From assembly GCA_964036315.1 (NCBI GenBank), contig OZ038500.1, forward strand, positions 59,223,446 to 59,287,445: DNA of 64,000 bases. The letters run 5' to 3'. This DNA is from Acanthosepion esculentum (taxonomy: Eukaryota; Mollusca; Cephalopoda; Sepiida; Sepiidae). Below, one piece after another: positions 1 to 11,041 of this stretch. Every line of letters starts with the position of its first letter. Position 1 is the first letter of the stretch. The notes below the pieces were generated by a model. That model had not been told where the DNA came from. It was given only the letters and a program-made list of their open reading frames with translations, and searched no databases. A program made the position numbers and the translations under genes.

Positions 1-1430
1 TTTATTTATATATGTCCTGTCCTGTATGCAATGCGAAGGGAGGTAAATCAACTTTATGAGTGATTACTTTCCCTTAGTCGTTTGCATAATCTATACAAAT
101 AAAATATTTATCTGCAGTTAGAAAAAATATATCCCGAGCAAAATAAACCGTTCTATTGATCAGTTCCTTTACTGCTACCTTTCTTAGAGTGCAGTCTTAT
201 TTGTTTAAGCCATTCATGCCAGAGACTCAGATAGTTTTATTAACTGATCGTCTTTGCCTGGTCTTGAAATCGCCTTTGTTATCCCGTGTTTTTCATTCTG
301 CTGCTAATCTTTTTCTTCCGATAGATATTTCAATTACGCTTTTATATTAAACACATCACATTTTTAGCCTGAAAATATATTGAGAACAAAGCGATTTATA
401 TAATAACCACGAGTGATCAATGAATCATTGATATACTGACCGTCTAAAAATATAAAGGGAACGGATCCATTAAACGGATCATTGGCTTCGATTTTAGTTG
501 TGAATTCTTTTTTCACCGCTTTATTGAATCTCAGTAAATTGTTTCAAGAATCCGGTTTCATTGCTTCTCACTATTAAAAAAATTCTTTAAAAAAATACCT
601 TTACTTTGGACGGCACAAGAACACTAACAATAATGTTAATATCTGAGATCTTCGACAACAATTTTTTGGCCGGATTATGATCGTCAGGTATCGGCTCCTA
701 CACGCAAATTAGACACACATCACTTACCTCAGCACTTGAGCGGACCCAGACATCGATGCCATCTGCACACTTCTCAATGATGACAGGTATCACCAAGATG
801 TTTTGTCTAGCAGAGAGATTGTTAGAAACAGTCTCAAGTGCGTCAACCAGAGAAGTGGCGACTTGAGCTTATCAACCCTATTATCAACTACTATTTAACC
901 CATAGCTCGAGGGAGGAAAGATGGTTTATATCTTTCCTAGGCGTATTTGCGTTTAAGCGAAGATAAAAACTCAACTAGAATGCGAAACCGGCTCTCCGAA
1001 TGCACATTGCAAATCGCTATCTATTCTCTCATGCCCACATCATTTATTTCATGTAACCCTCGTAACTACGATTACGGGTATCACTTTTTAAGAAACACCT
1101 GTGTTGAACCTTTTTCAAAACATATTTTATTATGCATTAATTGTTTGCAAGAAACAAACTAAGTTTACTTCTTAAATAGTCTTCCCTTGGGGGGCATTAA
1201 TAGTTAGAACGAAGTCATAAGTCATCGAGACCGAGGGTTTGAGTTTGCTAGCTTTGTTCAAGCACTAAATAACGCGTTTTCGATCATAAATTATAATTAA
1301 GATCCGCTCAGTATAGTTGCAGAATAAACCTCAGGTTGATTCTGTGGTTGTTGAACAAACGCAAATTTGACTGAGCAGGCGTCTGCAGTGGGGATTAGCT
1401 AATCACCCTAGTAGACTGGCATCCTCAGAT
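1..1430. other. AT-rich stretch with no recognisable gene
   Basis: I see no conserved protein, RNA or repeat here. The longest open frames (156-350 and 947-1162, plus strand) are 64 and 71 codons, lack any recognisable motif and are of the length expected by chance. Confidence 0.5.
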
Positions 1431-1672
1431 TGGAGTGGCTGCGCCATTTACATTTACAGTTTTCTAGGAGGTGGGGTTCATGGCTCTCCACAGGTTTATA
1501 TCCTTTGTAGCTTTCAGCAACATTGCCCATTGAATATCCATCCCGGCCACACTTCTGCTGTTCATTTGCACACACCCGTTGGCCATATAACTCTCTGTTT
1601 CCCTCAGCCACTCTCGGCTTCAATTTGTGCTGAGTGTGAAATGTTGAAAACCTATTTTGCTCATTATGTCTT
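1431..1672 (-). mobile_element. LINE-K 3' coding fragment
   Basis: Read on the minus strand, the segment starts at the phrase 'acataatgagcaaaatagg' and ends near 'ctgtggagagccatgaacc'. It aligns along its length with the fragments at 31335-31720, 36892-37090 and 61360-61580. The shared translation ends in a 'DRKLWRA'-like tail, here decayed to 'DINLWRA'. In related non-LTR retrotransposons this lies after the reverse transcriptase. The copy is 5' truncated and contains frameshifts. The alternative, a spliced host exon, is unlikely because the same text recurs more than ten times in the window. Confidence 0.7.
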
Positions 1673-1732
1673 AGAACTCCTTGCTCGGTTAATAAAACGG
1701 AAGTGTTTATCGCCACAGTGACACAGGCATTA

Positions 1733-1733
<1 letters not shown>

Positions 1734-1763
<30 letters not shown>

Positions 1764-1764
1764 A

Positions 1765-1795
<31 letters not shown>

Positions 1796-1834
1796 ATTTT
1801 CTTTCTTTCTTACTTTCTTTCTTTCTTTCTTTTA
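1734..1834 (+). repeat. (CTTT)n microsatellite
   Basis: Tandem ctttctttcttt with a few interruptions. It lies just beyond the LINE-K scrap at 1431-1672, on its 5' side. Nothing else is seen between it and the LTR at 2022. Confidence 0.95.
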
Positions 1835-2021
1835 GAACCTATTTATTTTTCTTTTTTTCTTTTATTAATTTCAAACGTGTAATTTTAAAATTAATACACA
1901 AATAATGATCCTGTTCTGTCAGTAATATAAATATATATATATTATGAAAATTTATACATATATAATATAATAATATAAAGTAATACGTCAAAAATATATC
2001 ATATAATACATGTCATAAATG

Positions 2022-2449
2022 TGTAATGGTAGAGTAATACATTTCAGATGCATCAAGGAAGGTCTTCAGTGATGCACTGTCTTCATTGCCTATTTCGTGT
2101 TTTGCATCATATCGGCTCAAACAGCAACCCCGACCTGATGCCAAAAGATTCAGGCCGCCTCCTTGATAGCGTTGTGCTACGCACCTCGACATTGCAAAAA
2201 AAGATTTAAGATATGGCTCGGATTCCGACCGTTCTTATTGACATACGTCTGTCAACATCCGCCAATGAAATAAAGACTTTTCCCCCTACCCTCCTATATA
2301 GTCTTGTCTTTCGCTTCACCCGGTTTTGATTCGCGCTATTTTCCCAGGAATTCATACCGAGGTAAGCTGGACTTGTTCTTGCAAAGTTCAATCCAATGCT
2401 TTACATTTAAATTAAATACCAATTCAGTAACTAAACCTTATCACTTACA
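2022..2449 (-). mobile_element. LTR of a retrotransposon (3' LTR)
   Basis: Read on the minus strand the segment begins TGTAAGTG and ends CCATTACA, so it has the TG...CA ends and short inverted terminal repeat (TGTAA/TTACA) of an LTR. A TATATAG box lies inside. Immediately upstream on the same strand is a purine run, GTGGGGGGAGTAA, as expected for the polypurine tract primer just before a 3' LTR. No 5 bp target duplication is seen, because the flank on the purine side is internal sequence. No partner LTR is seen nearby, so the element is broken. Family unknown; Pao/BEL or gypsy are both possible. Confidence 0.6.
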
Positions 2450-2463
2450 TTACTCCCCCCACT
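2450..2463 (-). other. Polypurine tract beside the LTR
   Basis: On the minus strand this is AGTGGGGGGAGTAA, abutting the TG start of the LTR at 2449. The position fits the plus-strand primer of an LTR retrotransposon. Confidence 0.5.
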
Positions 2464-2871
2464 AAAAAAAACAAAAAAACACATTAATAATTCTTACTAT
2501 TCTATAAAAATCTTTAAGTCTAACCGTATACACTTAATCAAACTAAATTAGAAAAATGCGATGCCCGTTCAAGCCTCTACATATAAATGTGCTCTCACAT
2601 ACACTCCTACACGCACAGACGCTCAGATAAAACCTATCTCCCATTTACATAATTTATGAAACCGTTCATTACAAAATTATCTCGGACTATTTATTTGAAA
2701 TTTCTTACTAGTTTTGTAATCTATCAATTAAAACAATACGATGGCCTAATCTAAGCAAGGAAAAATAATAAATAAAAAATAATTTAAATAAGTAAAAAAA
2801 CCTAAATAGCTATGGTAATATAAACTAATTTACGAAACCGTTCATTTCAAACTTGTCTTGTCATAATATCT
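2464..2871. other. Decayed internal sequence next to the LTR
   Basis: AT-rich with no readable protein. A short phrase, 'gaaaccgttcatt', occurs at about 2658 and again at 2837, suggesting a small internal duplication. Confidence 0.35.
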
Positions 2872-4025
2872 AATATAATGATATATCATAAATATATAAT
2901 ATAAAAATATAAAGCAAGGTCATAATATATTATAATATGATATAATATGACATAAACATAATATATGCCAAAATATTTCTATAAGAATATATGATACATA
3001 TCATAAATATATAATATAATAACATATGCCAGAAAGATATCATATAATAATATATGTCATAAATATATAAAATATAACGAAATAGGTCATAAACATATAA
3101 TAATATGACATAACTATATAATATAATATATACCAAAATATTTCTATAATAATATGTGAGATATGCCATAAATATATAATAAAATAATATATACACCATA
3201 AATATATCATAATAGAATATAGGCCATAAATATATAATATAAAAAGGCATGACACAAATATATCATATAATATATGCCAAAATATTTCAATAATAAGATA
3301 TGCTATCTGCTATAAATATATAATATAATATTATAATATATATCATGAATATATAATAATATAATTTAGTATATGTCATAAATATATAACATAATATCAT
3401 AAATATATAATATAATATCATAAATATATAATATCAAATATAAAATAATATATCAATAAAATAATATATATATAATATAAAATATAATATAACATTTCCT
3501 AAATATATAATATAATTACATATATGTCATAAATGTATAATATAATAATATATGTTATTAATATTTAATAAAAATGTAAAGTAATAATATGTCAAAATAT
3601 ATAATATATTAATATATGCTATAAATGTATAATATAATGAAATAATATAATCATAAATATATAATTTAAAATATGGTGTAATATGTCATGAATATATAAC
3701 ATAATATAATGTAATATGGCATGAATATGTAATATAATATATGCAAAATATTTCTATAATAATATATGATATGTTGCATAAATATATAATATAATATATA
3801 TTATAAATATATAATAATATAATATATGCAATAAATATAAAATATAATAACATAATACATGTCATAAATATGTAATATATGTCATAAATATATAATATGA
3901 TAATATATGTAATATATATATATACTATAATAATATAACATATTATATATAATATGTCATTGTTCGGTCCTCTTGTTAGGAGGTAGCAGATAACATATAT
4001 CAATAGGATATGCCATAGATCTAGG
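2872..4025. repeat. AT-rich satellite of 'gtcataaatatataatataa' type units
   Basis: Irregular tandem units of about 25-40 bp built on 'cataaatatataatataata', many with a 'gtcat', 'gccat' or 'gccaaaatatttc' spacer. The same satellite resumes at 5484-5735, so the Tc1 element and the MITE between are later insertions. The long minus-strand frames here are translations of the repeat and not genes. Confidence 0.85.
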
Positions 4026-4214
4026 CCGTATATACTCGGCTATCATGCGACCTTTGAAAACATGATTTTTAAGTTGATTTGACTATAGTAGTAAGCTGTG
4101 TAGTCAGGGCCAGCAGGACATATGCTAATTTTATATCCCGTATATGAGGAACTCCCTTAAAATTAGCTTCAAAATTAGGTCTTCAAAAGTCGCATGATAT
4201 GCGAGTACATACGG
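4026..4214. mobile_element. MITE with ~40 bp terminal inverted repeats
   Basis: The left end reads ccgtatatactcggctatca and the reverse complement of the right end reads ccgtatgtactcgcatatca. Pairing continues with few mismatches for about 40 bp towards the centre. The element is 189 bp, has no coding capacity and sits inside the AT satellite, 45 bp from the Tc1 element. The autonomous partner is not in this window. Confidence 0.75.
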
Positions 4215-4259
4215 TAATATAATGTCATAATATATAATCTAACAATATAATATCACATA

Positions 4260-5483
4260 GGCAGGGTTTGGACAAAATATTTGAATTCAAAGAAAATTAT
4301 TTGATATGGAGTTGGTCCACCTTTAGCCTCACAGACAGCTTTAATAAGTCTAGGAATTGAATCATACAGCTTCCTGACTTCATCCAGAGGAATTTTCAAT
4401 CATTCTTCCATAAAAACCTTTTCCAGCTCTTTACGACGCGACGGTGGAGGATAGCGGCTCCTAACTTGTTGCTCCAAAATGCACCACAAATGTTCAATAA
4501 TATTGATATCTTGAGATTGGGGAGGCCACCCCATGTGTTCTAGCTCACTTTCATGCTCTTCATACCAATTCTTAACCACTCGAGCGGTATGTATTGGAGC
4601 ATTATCGTCTTGGAAGATGCAGTCGCCATCAGGGAATAAAGTCTTGGGCATTGGATGTAAATGATCTCCCAAAATGTTTAAGTAATCTTGGCTGTTGATT
4701 TTACCATGCAGGGCAACTATCGAACTGAGAAATTTCCATAATATGGCGACCCAAACTATCACTGATCCAACTTCATGCTTCACTCTTGGAAGAAGGCAGT
4801 CAGGGTTGTAAGCTTCTTTGGGCTGCTCTACATATAAACTCGCCCTGAAGTTGGGAAAAGGTGAAAACTGGATTTGTTTGAGAATATAACTTCCTTCCAT
4901 TGTTCCGTAGACCAGACATTGTGATCTCAATTGAATGTTGCGAGTGGAGAGAAGAGGTTTTTTCACAGCGGCTCTTCCATGATATGCAGCCTTATGGAGC
5001 TCGCGGCGAACAGTTTTAGTAGAAACTGGACTATTCAGATGGTTATTCAATTCAGCAGTCACTTTGGCCGCATTTGTCTGATGATTTTTTTGCCACATTG
5101 CGTTTCAATGCACGTCAGTCCCTGTCAGTAAGTTTGCAAGTCCAGCCCGAATTGCTACGGTTGCTAGAGGTCTTACCCTGTTTCTCGAATTGCATCAGTG
5201 TTCTTGATATGGTAGCTCTTGAAAATCTTAGTGATCGAGGCTCCCGCCATGCGAGCTCCAACAATTTGCCCATTGTCGAACTCGGAGAGGTCACGCACTT
5301 ATCTTAAATTTTACTAAATTCTAAAAAATAAATAACACAAAGACAGTAAATTAGATAAATAAACCTATTTACAATAGATATAACCTGCAATTACGAAGTT
5401 TTAGTTAAAGTTCTTAATATAATAGGTCTTTGAAATATAGGAGTGGATTTTGTAACTGTTCCAATTTTTTTGTCCAACCCCTG
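4260..5483 (-). mobile_element. Tc1-like DNA transposon
   Basis: Both ends carry the same short inverted repeat: cagggtttggacaaaa at 4262 and caggggttggacaaaa read backwards from 5483. TA dinucleotides flank the ends, as expected for Tc1/mariner insertion. The length of about 1.2 kb suits a single transposase gene, which runs on the minus strand. AT satellite flanks both sides, which marks the boundaries. Confidence 0.88.
4300..5305 (-). pseudogene. Tc1-like transposase, decayed
   Basis: This would encode the cut-and-paste transposase of the surrounding element. The N-terminal helix-turn-helix segment (about 5180-5305, frames shifted) contains 'DLSEFDNGQIVGARMAGAS'. The open part (4400-5098) holds 'FQDDNAPIHTA', with the second catalytic Asp, and 'DINIIEHLW', with the catalytic Glu, in DD34E arrangement. 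The first catalytic Asp region ('SDES'-like in the family) is not present in 'FSPFPNFRASLYVEQ', and at least two frameshifts or stops separate the N-terminus. It is therefore inactive. The family assignment is firm. Confidence 0.88.
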
Positions 5484-5618
5484 TATATAAAATAATGTTA
5501 TAAATATATAATATAATATATTGTCATGAATATGCAATATAATAACATAATATAATGCCATAATTATGTAATATAATTTAATACCATAAATTATATGATA
5601 TAATGTCAAATATATAAC

Positions 5619-5683
<65 letters not shown>

Positions 5684-5735
5684 AATATTTAAGATAACAA
5701 TATAATTTCATAAATATATATGCGAACGTAATCAT
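5484..5735. repeat. AT satellite continuing, with (TA)n core
   Basis: Right-hand continuation of the satellite at 2872-4025. It includes an uninterrupted (TA)n tract at about 5619-5682. Confidence 0.85.
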
Positions 5736-6365
5736 ATCTTATGTATCTAGACCCGTTGATTTTCTACGGAACCGGGTTGTAAGCATTGGATGATTTCTTG
5801 CTTGTCAAATCAAGAATGAAATCGACTTATACATCAACAGATAAGGAAGTTGTCTTAATGATGTTCAGGCTACGGAGAGTAAGAAAAATTATAATAGACT
5901 AGAGCTACAACAAACACTAATTAACGAGCTACGGTCTTTGTGCAAGGAGTAAAACTTCTAGATAATTACTGCAATGTAAATGAAACGAACTTAATTATGG
6001 CTGGCGCATTGCTGCAGTCTCGTCAAGTGTACGACTGCTTAATTTTACACCAACAGCTCCGTCTTAATCACCTGTTGGAAAGCGTCCGCTTGAATTATTC
6101 ATTTGCAACGACGAACGCGTTGCGAATTGTTTGGAATATAATGAAACTAATAAGTGTTGTTCTACGTGTAGCAAATCCAGAGACGACTCGAGCAAAAGAG
6201 AGTGATAACGGTTAGAACAAGAAATATCCAGTCTTTATTTTATATAAAATTTCAGAAAAGAAACTTTCAAACAAAAAGCAAATTGCAATATTTCTTATGA
6301 GCCAAACACAGGAAAGTTTTTTAGACGCATCATTCAAAAGACTTCTTTTTCATCCATGTGCTGTA
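5736..6365. other. No recognisable feature
   Basis: A 91-codon plus-strand frame (5940-6215) has no motif I know and no similar copy in the window. I do not call it a gene. Confidence 0.4.
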
Positions 6366-6513
6366 TCTCTTCAGGACGTGAGCGTACATGGTTCTTCACA
6401 ACTCTACATCCTTTGTAGCTTTGAAAATCGTATCGTTTCTCTATTTATTCCACAGCCTGTCGTCTCATTCATTTATACAAACACTTTAGGTAGGTTTTCC
6501 TCCAGGAGGCGAC
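6366..6513 (-). mobile_element. LINE-K 3' fragment
   Basis: Minus-strand match to the LINE-K tail: the plus-strand phrase 'catggttcttcacaactc' is the complement of the 'RKLW' region seen at 7680 and 31360. Truncated at both ends and frameshifted. Confidence 0.6.
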
Positions 6514-7066
6514 ATTTCATCAACGCCAATTCATCGCCAACCAACCGGTGTTGGCGGTCATATCGTGCACACCTCTTGGATAGGCTTTGAGTCGTAAAGA
6601 TTTTGAAAGTTTGGCTTTTTGTTTTCGGGATTTATTAGTTACAACAGTCTATTTGGCTAAGTTGTGTTTAATTTTCAAAATTCTCATCATAGCGAAAATG
6701 GAAATTCTTAGTCAAAGAGAAAAAGAAAAACATATACAAGAACTTTATTTGTATTTGATAAATTTACCAAAAGACAGCAACAGAAAATTTTGGCGTTGTG
6801 ACCAAGGGTCTAGTTGCAAGGCAAGGATTTATAGGATGTTTGGAGCAGTTATCAAGGAAGTAAACAAACATTCCCGCAATTCGTCAGCGGCCAATGTAGA
6901 AGTCGCTAAAGGGTACACAGCCTTGAAAAGGCAAGTAAATAAAGTCATGTATTAAAAATGATCCTTAATAAATAATTTCTATTTGTTTTTAAAAAGTCAA
7001 CAAAAAATATCATAGTTTGAATGTCGTTGAGTAGGCGGTGTAAAGTCGGCGGCGTTGAGTCGTGCT
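6514..7066 (+). mobile_element. Putative MULE-type element with GC-richer ends
   Basis: The element has GC-richer ends in an AT-rich background: 'tcaacgccaattcatcgcca' near 6519, and the complement of 7036-7065, which begins CTCAACGCCGCCGAC. Similar 'CTCAACACCGGCGTC' sequence forms the end of the inverted-repeat element at 23719. Between the ends is one short gene with a FLYWCH-like zinc finger, a domain common in Mutator-like elements of invertebrates. The transposase itself is absent, so this is a deletion derivative or a fragment. The end assignment is tentative. Confidence 0.45.
6698..6955 (+). CDS. FLYWCH-type zinc-finger fragment (85 aa)
   Basis: The frame opens upstream, but ATG at 6698 is the likely start because the conserved-looking part begins there. 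Residues 25-50 read 'RKFWRCDQGSSCKARIY', the W-x-C...C-K-A-R core of a FLYWCH zinc finger, followed by 'EVNKHS' where the histidine pair is expected (only one His is clear). 'SSAANVEVAKGYTALKR' follows, a phrase typical of transposon-linked FLYWCH proteins in molluscs (from memory). FLYWCH domains bind DNA or protein. The usual downstream MULE transposase is missing, so the piece is probably a relic. Confidence 0.55.
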   Translation: MEILSQREKEKHIQELYLYLINLPKDSNRKFWRCDQGSSCKARIYRMFGAVIKEVNKHSRNSSAANVEVAKGYTALKRQVNKVMY

Positions 7067-7079
7067 ACATCCATTTTCC

Positions 7080-7335
7080 TTTATCCCTTTCGCATTCAAT
7101 ATATCCTGTAAGTGTAAAATTTTCCAAACCTTCTTTCTTCATTATGTGACTCAGAAACTTCAACTGTTTATTTCTTATTCTAAGTAGAAGTATCCCTTTT
7201 GTTTCCATTATCCATTACAACTTCTTCATTGCTCAAGGTTTCCTCGGGATCCATCTGTGGAAACACACCTTTGCTTGTGGCTTCAAGTCCCAAAATTTCA
7301 TCAAAGATAATTTGATGAAATTATCCATTATTCGC
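7080..7335 (-). mobile_element. LINE-K fragment upstream of the tail
   Basis: Minus-strand match to the part of LINE-K just before the 'MRKEGL' phrase, including 'cataatgaagaaagaaggt' and the upstream METK-like stretch. It aligns with 31545-31720. Confidence 0.55.
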
Positions 7336-7667
7336 TGCCGTATAGGAGGACTGATATTAGCAGTTCAGCACTCTTTTTTTTTGTTTCCATCGACATTTTC
7401 CTCTATCTTGATACATTGTTTCGTTTTTTGTTTCCATCTTTTTTTTTCCAATACCCTTTCTGATTTCGCTGTCACATTTTCTGTCATCTCTTAAGACACT
7501 TTCCAGAAATTTTCCCGGGCAAAAAAAAAATATAAAAAAATAAAATAAATAAATAAAAAAACAACAAAAAACAAAAATTAAGTTTAGTAAATACATATCG
7601 TCCTGCTGGACGATGTATCATCATCACATCATTATCATCTGTATCCCATACCTTTTCAAAACGTAGG

Positions 7668-7960
7668 CGATCATGGCTCTCCACAACTTCCTGTCTATTG
7701 TAGCTCTTTTACACATGCCCTCTAGATATGTTACTCTTTGTTTTCCCCTGTCCCCCACGTTTTCAATATGTCATGCGAGTGCCTACCCCACTCCTCGTTA
7801 TGTGCCAAAACCATTTCATTTGTCTATTTCTGATTATAAATATAAACGACCTATGTTGTTTCCAGTCTCCTTAAATATTCATCAATACCTGGCTTTGCAG
7901 GATATTCCTATAGAATTGCTTTCTTATTACCGCTGGCCTCTTCTTCATCCCTGAGGAGAG
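7668..7960 (-). mobile_element. LINE-K 3' fragment
   Basis: The plus-strand phrase 'catggctctccacaacttcc' is the complement of the DRKLWRA-coding segment. Similarity continues to the 'cctcgttatgt' that encodes the IMRK region and beyond. Decayed. Confidence 0.6.
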
Positions 7961-8059
7961 TGCCTATCACTAATGGCTACACCAAAGGACTGATATTACA
8001 TAACAGTTCAGTACACTTTTCTTTGTTTTCAATGAATTCTTACTGTTTTTTAATACATT

Positions 8060-8610
8060 GCTTAGCTTTTGGAATGCCTCTTTTACAATTGCCAAGCGCC
8101 TTCAGATTTTGGTGACACGTTTTCCGACCTCAGTTGAAATGTTGGGCTATTTAAATTTTCGTACTTCCCTGATTTGGGAATAACCCACAGTTGTTGGGAA
8201 ACCTCAAGTGCATAAATGTGGGCGAAAAATCACTATGTAGTGCAAGTCACCAGTCAGTGTCGTGTTTCGGTGGATCACGGACCTAACAAATATCACACTT
8301 TTATGAAAACACCATCAGTGTGTACGGGACTTTGTGGATAAATGGTGTCTATGGCTACATAAAGTCTGCGTCACGACCATACCGTATTATCAGTTTTGAA
8401 CTGTGACGCCCAAGTTTGCCAGTCGTCCATAGTCCAATTAGCGGTGTCATTAAACCATATTGTGTCCAGTGGTTCCGTCCTAACAATAGTTCCTTGATAC
8501 TTCTTCTTATCTCATACCCTACGGAAGCTAAAGAACGCTGAACTGACCTACTGGTTATTATTATGGCACCATCCAGTATTGAATGCGCATGAGTGTTGGA
8601 CTCGTGTTGC
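8060..8610 (-). pseudogene. Tc1-like transposase remnant
   Basis: Minus-strand translation, with frame changes, gives 'TSRSVQRSLASVGYEIRR' (second helix-turn-helix of Tc1 transposases), then 'NWTMDDWQTW' (before the first catalytic Asp), then 'YLLGP' and 'LTG' as in the family's 'GPLI...LTG..Y' stretch. The stops and frameshifts make it a relic. It is not the same element as the one at 4260. No terminal repeats were identified. Confidence 0.5.
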
Positions 8611-8689
8611 TTGTTTGCTACCGTAAACAATTCTAATAAAAAAAAAAACTCTTGTCATATTCATTAAGAACCCAAGGACGACTGCTGCA

Positions 8690-8790
8690 TTATTTACACT
8701 ACTTACATTGTTCGGACTATTGTCCTCGGCTTCGTTACCATATTCACAACGTTTCGGCCGTTGTACGCTCCGACCTTCTTCAGCTGATTG
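8690..8790 (-). repeat. S1 SINE tail fragment with hammerhead-like motif
   Basis: Reverse complement of the S1 tail. On the minus strand it reads CTGAAGAAGGTCGGAGCG...CGGCCGAAACG, the hammerhead-like core at 8744-8783. Stem II is GGTCG/CGGCC with one G-U pair. It joins head-on to the plus-strand S1 copy at 8788. Confidence 0.75.
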
Positions 8791-9140
8791 GACACATGGC
8801 CCAGTGGATAAATGTGTTGGTTGAATCCAGTGACTTGACCGAAAGAGATGTGAGTGAGTTCAATACCCGGCAACAGCTGCGGTGAACAAAAAATTGGAGA
8901 GTTGAGTTAAAGGGAGATAACTGATACTGAGACACCCGGAAGAGGCATGGCACGTGGAACTAGAACAGTCTACCCCCGGTGGAAGAAAAAAAAAAAAGAG
9001 TTCAATTCGAAATTCCAATCACCCGAAGGAGGCCGAAGCGTACAGCGTATAACATATCGGGAATATGGCAACGATCAATGTAAATAGGGTAAATAATTAC
9101 CATATCGCATCTCAGAAATATAGATATTGTCCATGGTGTG
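8788..9140 (+). mobile_element. S1 SINE (tRNA-headed)
   Basis: The head contains 'tggcccagtggataaatgtg' (RNA polymerase III box A-like) and 'gagttcaatacccggc' (box B-like). The S1 body follows ('aactagaacagtctaccc', 'ttcgaaattccaatcac'), then a decayed hammerhead-like segment and the 'ctcagaaatatag' end. S1 would be transcribed by polymerase III and mobilised by a LINE; this is inferred from its class. Confidence 0.75.
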
Positions 9141-9734
9141 TGGTAATGCATTCCATCAGGTATTCCCGTTAAACTCTGTAGATCGAGGAACATCACATGT
9201 ACCAATTTCAGAAATATAATGTCCGATCCGTTTATCTCTCACTATCTGCCACCGTTCGAGCTCTGATATTTGGCGTCGCCTTGCCTTAGCATCTAAACTG
9301 GTGCCCACTTTAACTCATCATACAGCTTTTTGCCAAGAACTTCAAATTTTTAGAACCTATTCCTGCATGGACGCCTCTCTGAATATTAGACTCGTAACTC
9401 CGCCATGTCAAGAATCACTCACTGTTCTGATAACCATCACTTCCTACCAACGCTTTTTCTTCACATCACACATAACTAACTTTTTAACAGGAGCTGTCTA
9501 CCTTGAGTGTCTTTCGAGACTTGTATTGGGTGTACTTTAGTATAGAAAATTGTCGGATTTTAAAATTTTGTTTATTTCAAAGACGTGACGATATGGTGAC
9601 GCCACCACCCATTATCTTTTTATACTGATCTCCTATAAGTATATTACTCCCTGGTGTCTAAATAATATCGAAAATAAAGAATGATATCAATAGCCCAAAC
9701 AGATCTGAGAATAAAAATGACTCGTTGCAGAAGG
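9141..9734. other. No recognisable feature
   Basis: A 79-codon frame at 9301-9540 has no motif. No repeat recognised. Confidence 0.4.
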
Positions 9735-10690
9735 CATCTAAATTATTTGCCTGTCCTGCATATCATATAAGATGCACATAACATATGATTCCCACGTCCG
9801 TGCATCATATGTGATGCACATAACATGTGTATTCCACGTCCGTGCATCATATATGGTGCACACGAGCCATAAAATTTAAAATGGTGGTTAAACTACAGAT
9901 GATTAAGAAAAGAGTCTACTATTGTGCAGGACGTCTGAGGAAAGGCCGAATCTAATATTTTCTGCACCATATATAACCACAGGACGCTTGACTGATAATG
10001 TAAGGTCTCAAATAAAAGGCATCTGTTTTTCCGTTTTATTGAAATGATTAAAAATTTGAATCACATGTCATACACAGAGCGTACTGTAAATAAATTATGA
10101 TTTGTACGATGAGACTTAGATGGTTTTTTTTAGATTTTAGAAGTATCATGCAATCGGAAAACAGAGTGAGAAAGAATTTATATAGAAGGCGAAAAGGAAA
10201 ACTATGCCTTGGGGTCTTCCAGATCCAGGCATTTTACTCTCTGGTAAAACTCGTAACAGATGACGGAAGATCAATACAGAAAACCGATATCGTATTGCAA
10301 TAATGTAAAATATCTTTCAGAAACTCAATATAAACAGATATGAAAATAGATCCTAACATCTTGCCTGTCCTGCGCATCGTATGTGATGCAAAAGACATGT
10401 GATTTCCACGTCCGTGCATCATATGCGGTTCACACGAGTCTTGGTTTTAAAAGAGTCGTAAAACTAAGGACGGTCATGAAAAGAGTCTACTATTGAGCAG
10501 GGCGTCTGCAGAAAGGCCTAATCTAATAGTTTCTGCACCATATATGACTACAGGACGATTGACTGATCTCAAATGAAAGACATCTGTTTAGCCATTTTAT
10601 TGAAATGATTATAACTTTTACATCACAGAGCGTAGTGTAAATAAATTATGATTTCTACGTTCTGCTCATCACATGTGAAAGACAGGATTT
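9735..10690 (+). repeat. Tandem duplication, ~620 bp period
   Basis: The block 9735-10110 recurs at 10355-10690: 'gcctgtcctgc', 'cacgtccgtgcatcatat', 'aaaagagtctactattg', 'ttctgcaccatatat' and 'gtaaataaattatgattt' appear in the same order in both. Within copy 1 the segment around 'gtgcatcatatgtgatgcac', a perfect 20 bp palindrome, is itself repeated. No protein is seen. Probably a duplicated non-coding element. Confidence 0.8.
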
Positions 10691-10736
10691 TATTATGTGA
10701 AACACTATATATCGGCACATTCTGTTTGTTACAATT

Positions 10737-11036
10737 TTTGTGTACTATTATATGTACTAGTGTGCAAACTCAAATGACTGGACTCACTTTATAGTTCCCC
10801 CAAATGAAGGTTAACCAATAAGAAGGCGTAAAATATTCAATCCGTCTTATATAACGGCGGCCATTTTGGTTACTCTCTCCGAATGTCCAATGACCAGAAC
10901 AGAAGAAAGAACTACGCTCTGCTACTGAAACGAGATATCCACTGCTAACCTGAACTACGCTTTCCTACTGTCTTCGAAATATTTACTGCCAACCTCTGGA
11001 TTCTATACTCAAAGATTACCGTCATCATGAATAACA
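10737..11036 (+). mobile_element. Solo LTR (LTR-R1)
   Basis: Starts TGTTACAA and ends GAATAACA, and is flanked by the identical 5 bp target duplication CTGTT (10732-10736 and 11037-11041). Inside are an 'aaccaat' CCAAT-like box, a TATA-like 'tatataa' and 'ggcggccattttgg' (a YY1-like ATGGCCGCC site on the other strand). These are in the order of an RNA polymerase II promoter, so the strand follows promoter orientation. There is no internal domain, so it arose by LTR-LTR recombination. Same family as 20364, 57853 and 62987. Confidence 0.85.
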
Positions 11037-11041
11037 CTGTT

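Noticed and set aside
2930..4003. Minus-strand frames of about 105 codons in the AT satellite
   Set aside because: Translation of the satellite unit; the composition is almost wholly Tyr, Ile, Met and Phe.
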